NCBI RefSeq assembly: GCF_000936425.1 | Contig: NZ_AVFK01000002.1 | Coordinates: forward strand, 310,001-374,000 | Source: Skermanella aerolata KACC 11604 | GTDB lineage: Bacteria; Pseudomonadota; Alphaproteobacteria; Azospirillales; Azospirillaceae | Direction: 5' to 3' | Length of the DNA stretch: 64,000 nt | In this document: piece by piece, positions 19,348 to 28,765 of the stretch | Numbering within the stretch: the first letter of the stretch is position 1 | How the letters are laid out: each line of letters opens with the position of its first letter | The notes under the pieces: model-generated | Database searches by the model: none | What the model saw: only the letters and a program-made list of their open reading frames with translations | What the model was told of the DNA's origin: nothing | Translations under genes and position numbers: made by a program

Positions 19348-20754
19348 TTAGCGCGGTTGCGCAATATCCGCAATGCGCGCCAGTGTTTCTGTTTTCCCTA
19401 ATAACTCGGCAACCTCGAAAATTGGTGGAGAAACTGTCGAGCCGGACAGGGCCGCCCGTAACGGCTGAGCTACCTTGCCAAGCTTAAGTCCCTTATTTTC
19501 AGCGTATTGCCTCACTTCCGCCTCGATCGATGCGGCATCCCAAGCGTCGAAAGGACGCAGCCGCTCGGCCAATTCCGCCAGTACCGCAGCCCCTTCGCCG
19601 GTAACCAAGTCGGCCGCCTTGTCGGTCATCTTGAGCGGCCGGGCCACTACGTAAAAGTGCGCCGAGTCCGCCAATTCAACAAGCGTCTTCGCCCTTTGCT
19701 TCAGTCCCGGCATTGCCCGCGTCAACAGGTCGCGGGCTTCTGAATTCACCGGTGCTCCTGATTTCGCCTCGATGAGCGGCACGATCAGGCCGACCAGACG
19801 GGCGTCGTCAGCCAATCGCATGTAATGCGCGTTCAGGTTGTCCAACTTAGCGAAATCGAAGCGCGACGGCGACCTTCCGATGCCGCCGAGATCGAACCAC
19901 TCGACCGCCTGTTCGGTCGAGATGATCTCGTCGTCGCCGTGACCCCAGCCAAGCCGAAGCAGGTAGTTGCGCACGGCTTCCGGCAGGTAACCCATGTCCC
20001 TGTAGGCATCAACGCCCAGCGCGCCGTGCCGTTTCGACAGTTTCGCGCCGTCAGCCCCATGGATGAGGGGGATATGCGCGAACTGGGGCAGGTCCCAGCC
20101 CATCGCGCGATAGATCTGGATCTGGCGGAAGGTGTTGGTCAGGTGGTCGTCGCCGCGGATCACATGGGTCACGTTCATGTCGTGGTCGTCGACCACGACC
20201 GAGAGCATGTAAGTCGGCGTGCCGTCCGCCCGCAGCAGGACCATGTCGTCGAGCTGCGCGTTCTGGACCCGCACCTCTCCCTGGACATGGTCGGCCAAGA
20301 CGGTTTCACCTTCCTGCGGCGCCTTCAGCCGGATCACGGGCGAGACCCCGGCGGGTGCTTCCGCCGGGTCGCGGTCGCGCCAGCGCCCATCGTACCGCAT
20401 CGGCTGGCCGGCGGCCTTCTGTTCGGCGCGCATCGCTTCCAGCTCTTCCGGGCTGGCGTAGCAGCGATAGGCGTGGCCGGCCTCCATCATCTGGTGCGCG
20501 ACTTCGGCATGGCGGCCGCGCCGCTCGAACTGCGACACGGCGTCGCCGTCCCAGCCTAGTTCGAGCCACTTCAAGCCGTCGAGGATGGCCTCGACCGCCG
20601 CTTCGGTGGAGCGGGCGCGGTCGGTATCCTCGATCCGCAACAGGAAGGTGCCGCCGTGATGGCGGGCGAACAGCCAATTGAATAAGGCTGTACGCGCCCC
20701 GCCGATATGGAGAAATCCGGTGGGCGAGGGCGCAAAACGCGTGACGACGGTCAT
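19348..20754 (-). CDS. gltX: Glutamate--tRNA ligase
   Basis: A 468-residue class I aminoacyl-tRNA synthetase. The HIGH-type motif is in [20 protein letters not shown], the KMSKS-type motif is KLSKRHG, and [10 protein letters not shown] is the usual catalytic-domain segment. The C-terminal anticodon-binding domain ends in [10 protein letters not shown]. The start is set at ATG 20754 because [13 protein letters not shown] is the family N-terminus; a longer frame to 20826 has no family support. It is divergent from comEC, with about 85 bases between the starts. Confidence 0.96.
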   Translation of the reverse strand: MTVVTRFAPSPTGFLHIGGARTALFNWLFARHHGGTFLLRIEDTDRARSTEAAVEAILDGLKWLELGWDGDAVSQFERRGRHAEVAHQMMEAGHAYRCYASPEELEAMRAEQKAAGQPMRYDGRWRDRDPAEAPAGVSPVIRLKAPQEGETVLADHVQGEVRVQNAQLDDMVLLRADGTPTYMLSVVVDDHDMNVTHVIRGDDHLTNTFRQIQIYRAMGWDLPQFAHIPLIHGADGAKLSKRHGALGVDAYRDMGYLPEAVRNYLLRLGWGHGDDEIISTEQAVEWFDLGGIGRSPSRFDFAKLDNLNAHYMRLADDARLVGLIVPLIEAKSGAPVNSEARDLLTRAMPGLKQRAKTLVELADSAHFYVVARPLKMTDKAADLVTGEGAAVLAELAERLRPFDAWDAASIEAEVRQYAENKGLKLGKVAQPLRAALSGSTVSPPIFEVAELLGKTETLARIADIAQPR

Positions 20755-20839
20755 CGTTACCGCAATTCCGATCTGGACTGCTAGAATGGTTTGGGCAGAC
20801 ATATCACACTGGGGCCGGCCATGCACCCCAACCGGCGGA

Positions 20840-22987
20840 ATGATGGGTAGTCACGCATCGCGGACCACAGTTTACGGCATGGCTGGTGCGCTCGCGGGCC
20901 GGGGGTCTGGGTGGCGCAACCCGCTACGCCGGCTGGGCGCCTGCTTCGCGGCGGAGCGGGAGCGCTGGATTCTCTGGATACCCGTGGGCATCGGCCTGGG
21001 CGTCGTCGGCTATTTCCTGCTGCCGGCCGAGCCGCCGGATTGGAGCGGAGCCATCGCGGCGTCGCTGCTGGCACTGTCGGCCATGCTTCTGCGCCGGTTC
21101 GACCTTGCATTGCTGGTTTGCCTGGTGCTGTTCGCCCCGGCTCTCGGGTTTGCCGCGGCTCAGGTGCGAACCGCGCTGGTTTCCGCTCCCATGCTGGTGA
21201 AGGAAGTCGGACCGGTTCCGGTTACCGGACGTGTCCTCAGCATCGACAAGCTTGAAAAAGGCGGACGGGTCGTGCTGACCGACCTGTCGATTCCCCGGAT
21301 CGATCCGGCGGCTACTCCGGGCCGTGTCAGGCTGCGCCTGCGGAACGCTTCGGAACTGCCGCTGCCGGGCGAACGGGTCCGGATCGTGGCGGTCGTCTCG
21401 CCGCCGCCGGGGCCGGCCATGCCCGGCGCCTTCGATTTCGGCCGCTCCGCCTTCTTCGCCGGGATCGGCGGCGTCGGCTACGCGGTCGGCAAGGTCCAGC
21501 GGATAGAGGACAGGCCGCTCGATTTCTGGACCGGGGTCATGGCGGCGGCGGAGCGGCTGCGGGTATCGATGGGGACCAGGATCGGCGAAACGGTCGGTGG
21601 GGCGGAGGGCGGCGTCATCGGCGCTTTCCTGACCGGCCAGCAGACTGCCATCCCTGACTCCGTGATGGACGATTTCCGGGCATCGGGCCTTGCCCATCTG
21701 CTCTCGATCTCCGGCATCCATGTCAGTCTGGTTGCAGCGCTGGTGTTCTTGCCCGTCAGGGCTTTGCTGGCGCTGATCGAACCCGTGGCGTTGAACTGGC
21801 CGATCAAGAAGATAGCGGCCGTGGCGGCCGTCGCCGGCGCCTTTGCCTATATGCTGCTGGTAGGGTCGCCGGTCCCGACCGAACGGTCCGTCCTGATGAC
21901 CAGTCTTGCCATGCTCGCCATCCTTCTCGACCGCAACCCGCTCAGCATGCGCCTGATCGCCTTCGCCGCTGCCATCGTCATCCTGAAGGAGCCGGACAGC
22001 GTCGTGGGCGCCAGCTTCCAGATGTCTTTCGGTGCGGTCGTCGCCTTGATCTCGGCATACGAGGTCATCAGCGGCCCCTGGGGGGAGATGCGCAGGAAAC
22101 TGGGATGGTTCGGCCGCCTTTGGATGCATCTGGCCGGCATCGCCGTGACTTCGGTGATCGCGACCCTGGCGACGATGCCGTTCTCGCTCTACCATTTTCA
22201 GCAGATCCAGTACTACGGCGTTATCGCCAACATGATCGCGGTCCCGGTGACATCCGTCTGGGTCATGCCGGCCGGCATGATCTCATACCTTGCCTTTCCG
22301 TTCGGTCTTGAGGAATGGCCACTGACCGTCATGGGCTGGGGCGTCACCGTTATCCTGGAAACAGCCCGCATCGTGGCGGCGCTTCCCGGTTCCACCAAGC
22401 TGGTTCCGGCCATGCCGCCCTGGGGCTTGGCACTGATGGTGTCCGGCGGCTTGTGGCTTATGCTGTGGCGGGGCCGCTGGCGGCTGTGGGGGCTGCCGGT
22501 CATAGCGCTGGGCGTCATGTCGCTGGCCTTCACGCTCCGGCCCGATATCCTGATCGACGATCAGGGGAAGCTGATGGCCGTGCGGGAAGCGTCGGGCGGG
22601 CTGGCGCTGTCCACGAAGACGTCGGGCAAATTCGACGCCGGGGTCTGGCTGCGCCGTGACGGGTCGACCGAAAGCACGGTCTGGCCGCGCGAGGGGAGGA
22701 GCGCCGACGGTATGCTCAGTTGCGATCGGCAGGGATGCCTCTACCGACGCGGCGGTTATATCGTCGTTCTCGCGAAGAGCCGGGATGCGCTGGCGGAGGA
22801 TTGCCGGATAGCGGATATCGTGATCACGCCCGATCCGGCGCCAAGAGGATGCCGCGCCCCTGTTGTGATCGACCGTTGGCGCCTGCTGCGCGGTGGTGCC
22901 CACGCGGTTTACCTTTTGGGTCCCGAGCCAAGGGTCGAGACGGTCACGGCGGAGCGGGGCATTCGTCCCTGGGTTCCGCAACGCTGA
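20840..22987 (+). CDS. comEC: ComEC/Rec2-family competence DNA channel protein
   Basis: About 715 residues; a polytopic inner-membrane protein of the family that moves single-stranded DNA into the cytoplasm during transformation. There is an N-terminal DUF4131-type region with two early membrane helices and a soluble OB-like part. The competence domain follows, with [18 protein letters not shown] and many helices (about residues 270-560). The C-terminal soluble domain is present, but the HxHxDH motif of a catalytic metallo-beta-lactamase domain is not visible. Start codons ATG 20840 or 20843 are both possible. In many relatives lexA adjoins comEC; here lipoprotein genes do instead. Confidence 0.88.
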   Translation: MMGSHASRTTVYGMAGALAGRGSGWRNPLRRLGACFAAERERWILWIPVGIGLGVVGYFLLPAEPPDWSGAIAASLLALSAMLLRRFDLALLVCLVLFAPALGFAAAQVRTALVSAPMLVKEVGPVPVTGRVLSIDKLEKGGRVVLTDLSIPRIDPAATPGRVRLRLRNASELPLPGERVRIVAVVSPPPGPAMPGAFDFGRSAFFAGIGGVGYAVGKVQRIEDRPLDFWTGVMAAAERLRVSMGTRIGETVGGAEGGVIGAFLTGQQTAIPDSVMDDFRASGLAHLLSISGIHVSLVAALVFLPVRALLALIEPVALNWPIKKIAAVAAVAGAFAYMLLVGSPVPTERSVLMTSLAMLAILLDRNPLSMRLIAFAAAIVILKEPDSVVGASFQMSFGAVVALISAYEVISGPWGEMRRKLGWFGRLWMHLAGIAVTSVIATLATMPFSLYHFQQIQYYGVIANMIAVPVTSVWVMPAGMISYLAFPFGLEEWPLTVMGWGVTVILETARIVAALPGSTKLVPAMPPWGLALMVSGGLWLMLWRGRWRLWGLPVIALGVMSLAFTLRPDILIDDQGKLMAVREASGGLALSTKTSGKFDAGVWLRRDGSTESTVWPREGRSADGMLSCDRQGCLYRRGGYIVVLAKSRDALAEDCRIADIVITPDPAPRGCRAPVVIDRWRLLRGGAHAVYLLGPEPRVETVTAERGIRPWVPQR

Positions 22988-23078
22988 CCAAATGCCGAGG
23001 AGTTGTAGCCCTTTCGTATGGGGCTTAATTCGGCGTCTCATGTGTTTATCTCTCTGGATGCGAAACCAGAGGTGCATG

Positions 23079-23552
23079 ATGCGTAAGCTTGTCCTTTCGA
23101 CTTTATTGTCCGCGTCGCTGTTGGCGACTGCCGGATGCGCTGAAGGCATCGGGACGAAACAGGGTGTGGGAACGCTGGGTGGTGCCGCTGCGGGCGGTCT
23201 GGCTGGCGCGCAGTTCGGCAAGGGAACGGGCCAATTGGCGGCGACCGCCGGCGGTGTGCTCCTGGGGGCGCTGCTCGGCGGCGAAGTCGGCAAGTCGCTC
23301 GACCGCGCTGACCAGAGCTATGCCACCAGGGCAGCCGACCGTGCCTATTCCGCCCCGATCGGCGAGCCGATCCGGTGGGAAAATCCGGAGAGTGGCAACT
23401 ATGGCACCGTGACGCCGACCCGGGAGGGCAGGACTTCCAATGGCCAGTACTGCCGCGAGTTCAACCAGACCATCTATGTCGGCGGCCGGGCGGAACAGGC
23501 GACGGGCCGGGCTTGCCAGCAACAGGACGGCACCTGGCAGATCGTGCAGTAA
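23079..23552 (+). CDS. Glycine-zipper lipoprotein, 17 kDa surface antigen family (copy 1)
   Basis: A 157-residue exported protein. An N-terminal signal with Cys at the predicted lipoprotein cleavage site (SLLATAGC) is followed by a glycine-zipper membrane-interacting segment (about residues 28-75, GTLGGAAAGGLAG...GGVLLGALLGG). The C-terminal domain has the pattern NGQYCREFNQTIYVGGRAEQ then GRACQQQDGTWQIV. This matches the rickettsial 17 kDa antigen/OmpA-like family. The two cysteines in the C-terminal domain are conserved with the neighbouring paralogue. AGAGG precedes ATG 23076/23079. The role is probably envelope integrity; the precise function is unknown. Confidence 0.85.
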   Translation: MRKLVLSTLLSASLLATAGCAEGIGTKQGVGTLGGAAAGGLAGAQFGKGTGQLAATAGGVLLGALLGGEVGKSLDRADQSYATRAADRAYSAPIGEPIRWENPESGNYGTVTPTREGRTSNGQYCREFNQTIYVGGRAEQATGRACQQQDGTWQIVQ

Positions 23553-23568
23553 CCTGGAGATGATCACC

Positions 23569-23586
23569 CGGAGTCCACCGACTCCG
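23569..23586 (+). promoter_or_regulatory. Hairpin upstream of the second lipoprotein start
   Basis: A perfect 7-bp stem (23569-23575 with 23580-23586) and a 4-base loop, sitting directly before the GAGGAGGG ribosome-binding site of the downstream lipoprotein gene. There is no T-run, so it looks more like a translational or RNA-stability element than a terminator. Inference only. Confidence 0.4.
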
Positions 23587-23594
23587 AGGAGGGT

Positions 23595-24158
23595 ATGATG
23601 AAGAAGCCGGTTCTGGCGCTTGTCGCGCTGGCGATGGTCGCGGGGTGCTCACCCTACGCCAGCGTCGGGTATGGCACCGGATATAACGGTTTCAATGTCG
23701 GAACCGGCGTCAACCTCTATCCCGGCGGCTCGTACGCTTCGCCGGGTTTCGGTTCCGGAACCAAGCAGTTCCTAGGAACCTTGGGTGGTGCTGCGCTGGG
23801 TGGCTGGGCCGGATCGGGCATCGGCGGCGGAACCGGCAAGCTGGCCGCGGTCGGCGCCGGAACCCTGCTCGGCGGTCTGCTGGGTTCGGGTTTCGGCAGT
23901 TCGCTCGACCGCGCCGACGAGGTCTATGCGAGGAGGGCGGCGGCGCAGGCCTACGCGGCGCCGGTGGGTGCCCCGATCCAGTGGAGCAATCCGTATAACG
24001 GTAACGCAGGCGCCGTCAGAACGACCCGAGAGGGCTGGGCCGCATCCGGCGCCTATTGCCGCGAGTTCCAGCAGCAGGTCGTCGTCGGGGGCCGGGTGCA
24101 GTCGGCATTCGGTCAAGCATGCCAGCAGCCGGACGGAAGCTGGCGAATCGTCGGCTAA
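23595..24158 (+). CDS. Glycine-zipper lipoprotein, 17 kDa surface antigen family (copy 2)
   Basis: A 187-residue paralogue of the preceding protein. A lipobox VAGC ends a short signal peptide (about residues 1-18). It carries an extra Gly/Tyr/Asn/Ser-rich linker (about residues 20-55) absent from copy 1. A glycine zipper follows (FLGTLGGAALGGWAG...TLLGGLLGSGFG), then the same C-terminal domain with YCREFQQQVVVGGR and ACQQPDGSWRIVG. A very strong GAGGAGGG ribosome-binding site precedes ATG 23595/23598. The two genes are 42 bases apart and probably co-transcribed; they look like a tandem duplication that has since diverged. Confidence 0.85.
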   Translation: MMKKPVLALVALAMVAGCSPYASVGYGTGYNGFNVGTGVNLYPGGSYASPGFGSGTKQFLGTLGGAALGGWAGSGIGGGTGKLAAVGAGTLLGGLLGSGFGSSLDRADEVYARRAAAQAYAAPVGAPIQWSNPYNGNAGAVRTTREGWAASGAYCREFQQQVVVGGRVQSAFGQACQQPDGSWRIVG

Positions 24159-24276
24159 AGACTCAGCGGCAAACGCGCTTCGACTTTAGCGTTCGATATA
24201 GCCGTATGCCTTGGTTGCAGCCGGGACAGCCGCACCTGATAATCGTTCATCGGGAGCGAAACGCGAAAGAGCCGAA

Positions 24277-24960
24277 ATGCCGGCCTGCACCATCCTCATT
24301 GCCGACGACCATCCGCTGATGCGGGCAGCCTTGCGCCAGACCGTGGCTCAGGCTTTTCCAGGTGCGCTGATCCTGGAAGCCGGGGCCTTCGATCCGGCGA
24401 TGGAAGCGATCGAATCGGTCAGTGGCGCAGTCGACCTGATCCTGCTGGATCTGCACATGCCTGGGATGAACGGCTTTATCGGCCTTTTCCTGATGCGGGG
24501 ACAATACCCGGCTATTCCCGTCGTCATAGTCTCGGCCCTGGAGGATCCGGCCACAGTCCACCGGGCCTTGGGCTACGGCGCCTCGGGCTTCGTGCCGAAA
24601 TCGGCCCCGGTGGAGCGGATCGCCGAGGCCCTGCGGACCGTGCTGGACGGTGGCGATTGGTTTCCCGAACTTGGCGACGGCTTCGAGGACGCTCCCGAGG
24701 AGCAGGACGAACCGGACTTCGCCGCCCGTGTCGCTACACTGACGCCCCAGCAGCTGCGCGTCCTGGCCGGAATCACCGCCGGAAAGCTCAACAAGCAGAT
24801 CGCCTTCGAAATGGCCGTGTCGGAAGCCACCGTGAAGGCCCACGTCACGGTGATCCTGCGGAAGCTGGGCCTCTACAGCCGGACGCAGGTGATCATCGCT
24901 GCGGGACGTCTGGTGGTCGAGCCTCCGCGCGAGGAGCAGGCAGGGCGGGCAACGGGGTGA
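24277..24960 (+). CDS. crbR: LuxR/NarL-type response regulator, CrbR/ErdR-like
   Basis: A 227-residue two-component regulator. The receiver domain (residues 1-125) has the acidic pair Asp10/Asp11, phospho-acceptor Asp58 in LILLDLHMPGMNG and Lys108 in GFVPKSAP. The LuxR-type helix-turn-helix (about residues 155-215) carries LTPQQLRVLAGITAGKLNKQIA and SEATVKAHVTVILRKLG. It lies tail-to-tail with a symporter-fused hybrid kinase and near actP. That set matches the CrbRS (Vibrio) and MxtR/ErdR (Pseudomonas) systems that control acetate use, so the name is by context and family. Its last 68 bases overlap the kinase gene's 3' end on the opposite strand. Confidence 0.85.
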   Translation: MPACTILIADDHPLMRAALRQTVAQAFPGALILEAGAFDPAMEAIESVSGAVDLILLDLHMPGMNGFIGLFLMRGQYPAIPVVIVSALEDPATVHRALGYGASGFVPKSAPVERIAEALRTVLDGGDWFPELGDGFEDAPEEQDEPDFAARVATLTPQQLRVLAGITAGKLNKQIAFEMAVSEATVKAHVTVILRKLGLYSRTQVIIAAGRLVVEPPREEQAGRATG

Positions 24961-27900
24961 GGGATGAGCTTGGGCCGGGACGATGCCCAGCTGTCAGGCG
25001 CGACACCAGGGCTTTGAGCGCGCCGGGGCGGATCGGCTTATGGGCGACGGCGTAGCCGCGCTCGGCGGCTTCCGCCTGAATAGCACCGCTGCGGTCCGCC
25101 GTGATGAGGGCGGTGGGAACTGGCGACCCGAAGTGCCGCGCCAGTTCCTCCAGGATCTCGATGCCGGTGGCGCCCCGGTCGAGGTGGTAATCGCTCAGGA
25201 TTGCCTGCGGCACCCTGCCGTCCAGGACGGCAAGCGCGCTTGCTCCGTCTGATGCGGCCAGCACACGGCAGCCCCAGCCCGTCAGCAGGGTTTCCATTCC
25301 CTGTACGACGGCCGGATCGTTGTCGATGCACAGGACCAGCGCGTCGTTGAAGTTCCGTGCCCGGCGCTGCGGAACTGTCCTTGGTGCGCTGACAGGCCCG
25401 GCCGCCAGCGGGACTTCGATCGCGAAACAGCTGCCCCGGCCATGAGTGGACCTTACCGAGACGCTGTGGCCCAGGATTCCGGCAAGACGCTCCACGATGC
25501 TGAGGCCCAGGCCCAAGCCCTTGCCGCGTTCCGCCGGCGCGTCCTCCAGCTGGCGGAACTCGATGAAGATGTCCTCCAGCTTGTCCGGCGGAATGCCGAT
25601 GCCAGTGTCCCACACCTCGATCCGGAGGGTGTTCGGTCCCCTACGGCATCCCAGCAGCACCCGGCCGGAGCCGGTATAGCGGATCGCGTTGCTGAGGAGG
25701 TTGCGCAGGATGCGCCTCAGCAAGGCTGGATCGCTGCGCACACCGGCGGTCGACCCGACCATCCGGAAGCCCAACCCGTGGGCACCGGCCTGGGCGGTGA
25801 ACTCGGCCTTCAGCGGGCCTAAGAGTTCGTCGATCCTGAAGTCCAAAGGCTTCGCCGTCACGACGCCGGAGTCGAGTTTGGAGACGTCCAGCAACTCGCC
25901 CAGCAACTCCTCGACCGACCGGAGCGAAGCGTCGGTCTGACCGACCAGCGGATCGCCGCTCCGTTCCGCCAGGGCCGACAGGAACAGGCGGGCGGCGTGG
26001 AGCGGCTGCATCAGGTCGTGACCGGCGGCGGCGAGGAAGCGCGTCTTGCCCTGGTTCGCCCGCTCGGCCTCCGCCTTGGCGATGAGCAGGTCGGCGGTCC
26101 GCTCTCCGATCCGGCGCTCCAGGCTTTCATTGGCTTCCCGGAGTTCCATGGCTGCCCGGCTGCGCTCCGTCACGTCGGTATAGGTTATGACGAATCCGCC
26201 GTCGGGCATGGGATGGGTCGCCACCTCCAGCTCCGTCCCGTCGTTGCGCGGGCGGATGAGGGCTTTCACGTCGCTTAGCGGCATGCCGGCCTTCAGCAAC
26301 CCGTTCGGCAGCTGGTTGAGCTCTACGAAGCGCCGGTTCCAGGTCGCCAGCAGGTTTGCGCGGTCCACCACGCAGATTCCCTGGGCGATGCTTTCCAGCG
26401 TGGTCCGCAGCAGGTCGTGGTTGGCCAGGATCGCCTTCGACGCCTCGTCCAGCATCGACCGTGCGTCGAGCTGCGACAGCCGCCCGCCCTTCAGCATGCC
26501 GGCGACCACGACGCGGGCGGACGCGGAGCCGAGCGCGCCGGCCAGCAAGTTTTCGGTCTGCCGGACCGCTTCCGCATCGGCCTTGTCAAGCCAGCCGGGC
26601 CGGCCGGCGAAGACGGCGTCGGCTCGCTCGAACCCGACATAGCGTGCGGCCAGCGCGTGCAGGTCGGCTATCCGCGTCATGCCGCGCAAGGCGGGAGCGG
26701 TGCCGTCGGAACCCATTCCGACGAATCGCTCCGCCTGCTGCCGCTCGATCTCCCCTTGCCGCATCGTCAGAGACAAGCCGACGTAGCAGGTCAGATTGAG
26801 GCCGAGGCTCCACATGACCGAATGGGTCAGCGGATCCGGTCCCGGCCAGCCAATCAAGGCGCGCGGGTTGAGCCAGCCGATCCCCAGCGGTCCATGGACC
26901 ACCAGGCCGGCATCGATCCAGCCGGCGTCGGCGACGGACGGCACCAGGGCCGTATAGGCCCAGACGGCGAAGCCCATAGCGATGCCGCCGATAGCCCCGG
27001 CCCGGTTGCCGCGCCGCCACAGGATGGCGCCGAACAGGGCAGGGGCGAACTGGGCCACCGCGGCGAACGACACCAGCCCGATCGTAGTCAGCGGATAGGT
27101 CTCGCCGATAACCCGGTGGAAACCGTAAGCCAGCGCCAGGATCCCAACGACGGCGGAACGCCGGACCACCAGAAGCATCCGGGCCGGATCGTCGCGCCAT
27201 GCCGCGTTGCCAGGCCGTATCCTCATCAGGCCCGGGACGACGACATCGTTGCAGAGCATGGTGCTGAGCGTCACCGCCGCGACGATGATCATCCCGGTCG
27301 CGGCCGACAGCCCGCCGATGAAGGCGATCAGCGCCACGGCCGGCCATCCCTCGGCCATCGGGATCGACACCATGAAGGTATCGGCGCTGACGGTGCCGTC
27401 GGGGAACAGCAGGACCCCCGCCAGGGCCACCGGCATGACGAACAGGTTGATGATGATCAGGTAGAGCGGGAACAGGCGCGCCGCCGTCCGTACGTCATCG
27501 ACATGGACGTTCTCGACCACAGCGACGTGGAACTGCCGGGGCAGGCACAGGATGGCGAAGGCGGACAGCAGCGTCATGGTCCACCAACTCCACGTCGCCA
27601 GATCCGGCACCATCAGGCTGCTCAGCCGGGGATCGGCCGCGACCCGGCCCCAAAGCTCCGCCGGTCCGCCCATGATCGCGAAGGTCACGACGATCCCTAC
27701 CACCAGGAAGGCGGCCAGCTTGACCAGCGATTCGAAGGCTACGGCCAGGACCAGTCCCCGGTGATGTTCGGTCGCGTGGATGTTGCGGACGCCGAACAGG
27801 ATGGAGAAGACGGCCATGGATGCCGTCACCAGCAGCACGGTATCCGCCGATACCAGGCGGTCGGCGGTATCTGCGCCGGTGAGCGCCTCGAAGCTGATGG

Positions 27901-28315
27901 TGATCGCCTTCAACTGGAGCGCCAGATAGGGCATGACGCCGATCACCGCCGTCACGGTTACCAGGGCCGCTACCGCCCGGCTCTTGCCGTAGCGGGCGGA
28001 CAGGAAGTCGGAGATCGAGACGGTGTTTTCCGCCTTGGCGATCCTTACCAGCCGCGCCAGTACCGGCCATCCCAGTCCCAGCATCAGGATCGGTCCGAGA
28101 TATATCGGCAGGAAGTCGAAACCGCTGACGCTGGCCCGCCCGACCGAGCCGTAGAAGGTCCAGGACGTGCAGTAGACCGCGAGGCTGAGGGTGTAGAGAA
28201 GCGGCGCGCGGGTAGGCGGACGCCCGGACGCGGCCCAGCGGTCGCCTTGCCATGCGACGGCGAACAGGACGAGCAGAGTGCCAAGCGACACCAGGGCCAC
28301 GACCCAGGTTTCCAT
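24893..28315 (-). CDS. crbS: Symporter-fused hybrid histidine kinase, CrbS/MxtR-like
   Basis: A 1140-residue membrane sensor. Residues about 1-510 form a sodium:solute symporter-like module of roughly 13 helices. A linker and a PAS domain (about 640-740, ending in the ITYTDVTERSRAA pattern) follow, then a coiled coil. The kinase has the H-box AAGHDLMQPLHAARL (His766), an N-box around Asn876 (LLSNAIRYTG), and G-boxes DTGIGIPPDK and GKGLGLGLSI. A C-terminal receiver has Asp1042 in LSDYHLD. The family senses acetate or related carbon flux and controls acs/actP genes; the cognate regulator is the adjacent LuxR protein. It is divergent from the DUF485-actP operon. The last 33 or so residues are Pro-rich and overlap crbR. 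Confidence 0.9.
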   Translation of the reverse strand: METWVVALVSLGTLLVLFAVAWQGDRWAASGRPPTRAPLLYTLSLAVYCTSWTFYGSVGRASVSGFDFLPIYLGPILMLGLGWPVLARLVRIAKAENTVSISDFLSARYGKSRAVAALVTVTAVIGVMPYLALQLKAITISFEALTGADTADRLVSADTVLLVTASMAVFSILFGVRNIHATEHHRGLVLAVAFESLVKLAAFLVVGIVVTFAIMGGPAELWGRVAADPRLSSLMVPDLATWSWWTMTLLSAFAILCLPRQFHVAVVENVHVDDVRTAARLFPLYLIIINLFVMPVALAGVLLFPDGTVSADTFMVSIPMAEGWPAVALIAFIGGLSAATGMIIVAAVTLSTMLCNDVVVPGLMRIRPGNAAWRDDPARMLLVVRRSAVVGILALAYGFHRVIGETYPLTTIGLVSFAAVAQFAPALFGAILWRRGNRAGAIGGIAMGFAVWAYTALVPSVADAGWIDAGLVVHGPLGIGWLNPRALIGWPGPDPLTHSVMWSLGLNLTCYVGLSLTMRQGEIERQQAERFVGMGSDGTAPALRGMTRIADLHALAARYVGFERADAVFAGRPGWLDKADAEAVRQTENLLAGALGSASARVVVAGMLKGGRLSQLDARSMLDEASKAILANHDLLRTTLESIAQGICVVDRANLLATWNRRFVELNQLPNGLLKAGMPLSDVKALIRPRNDGTELEVATHPMPDGGFVITYTDVTERSRAAMELREANESLERRIGERTADLLIAKAEAERANQGKTRFLAAAGHDLMQPLHAARLFLSALAERSGDPLVGQTDASLRSVEELLGELLDVSKLDSGVVTAKPLDFRIDELLGPLKAEFTAQAGAHGLGFRMVGSTAGVRSDPALLRRILRNLLSNAIRYTGSGRVLLGCRRGPNTLRIEVWDTGIGIPPDKLEDIFIEFRQLEDAPAERGKGLGLGLSIVERLAGILGHSVSVRSTHGRGSCFAIEVPLAAGPVSAPRTVPQRRARNFNDALVLCIDNDPAVVQGMETLLTGWGCRVLAASDGASALAVLDGRVPQAILSDYHLDRGATGIEILEELARHFGSPVPTALITADRSGAIQAEAAERGYAVAHKPIRPGALKALVSRLTAGHRPGPSSSLTPLPALPAPRAEARPPDVPQR

Positions 28316-28459
28316 TCCTTAGTTTAATTCCGTTTGCCGCGTGTTTCTCGAAATTTATTAACCATAGACCAAGGTCGGGGGTCCCAAATGCTGAAGATAA
28401 GATTAAAGATTGCTCGATGGAGGCGGCCTTGTAAAAACAGCCTTCCGAGGAGACCCCAA

Positions 28460-28765
28460 ATGCAACAAGAACTGACCCGCAGGATCAGGAACAATCCAAA
28501 ATTCGCCGAATTGACTCAAAAGAGAACTAAATTCGGCTGGCAGCTATCGATCCTGATGCTGGCAATCTATTACGGTTTCATTCTGGTTGTCGCATTCGCG
28601 CCTTCGGTGCTCGGGATACCGATCTACGGCGTTATCACGCTTGGCATTCCAGCCGGCCTCTTCATCATCGTGACGGCCTTCGTGCTGACCGGAATTTATG
28701 TCCGTCGCGCCAATTCCGAATACGACGAGTTGAACCGGCAGATCATCGAGGAGGCCAGACGATGA
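28460..28765 (+). CDS. DUF485 small membrane protein of the acetate permease operon
   Basis: A 101-residue protein with two hydrophobic helices (about residues 28-50 and 60-85), typical of DUF485. These proteins are almost always encoded directly upstream of ActP-type symporters and are thought to aid them. AGGAG lies 9 bases before ATG 28460, and the family N-terminus ([20 protein letters not shown]) starts just after it. Its stop overlaps the actP ATG by four bases, so the two are translationally coupled. Confidence 0.92.
   Translation: MQQELTRRIRNNPKFAELTQKRTKFGWQLSILMLAIYYGFILVVAFAPSVLGIPIYGVITLGIPAGLFIIVTAFVLTGIYVRRANSEYDELNRQIIEEARR

Noticed and set aside
26417-28327. A 636-codon plus-strand open frame inside the sensor kinase gene
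   Set aside because: The translation is Asp/His/Arg/Gln-rich with no motif, while the opposite strand encodes a full kinase with all boxes.
28377-28462. Repeated CCCAAATGC-containing segments upstream of DUF485
   Set aside because: Two short similar stretches (near 28381 and 28453) share about ten bases. This is too little to call a duplicated start region or operator, and only the second has a proper ribosome-binding site.
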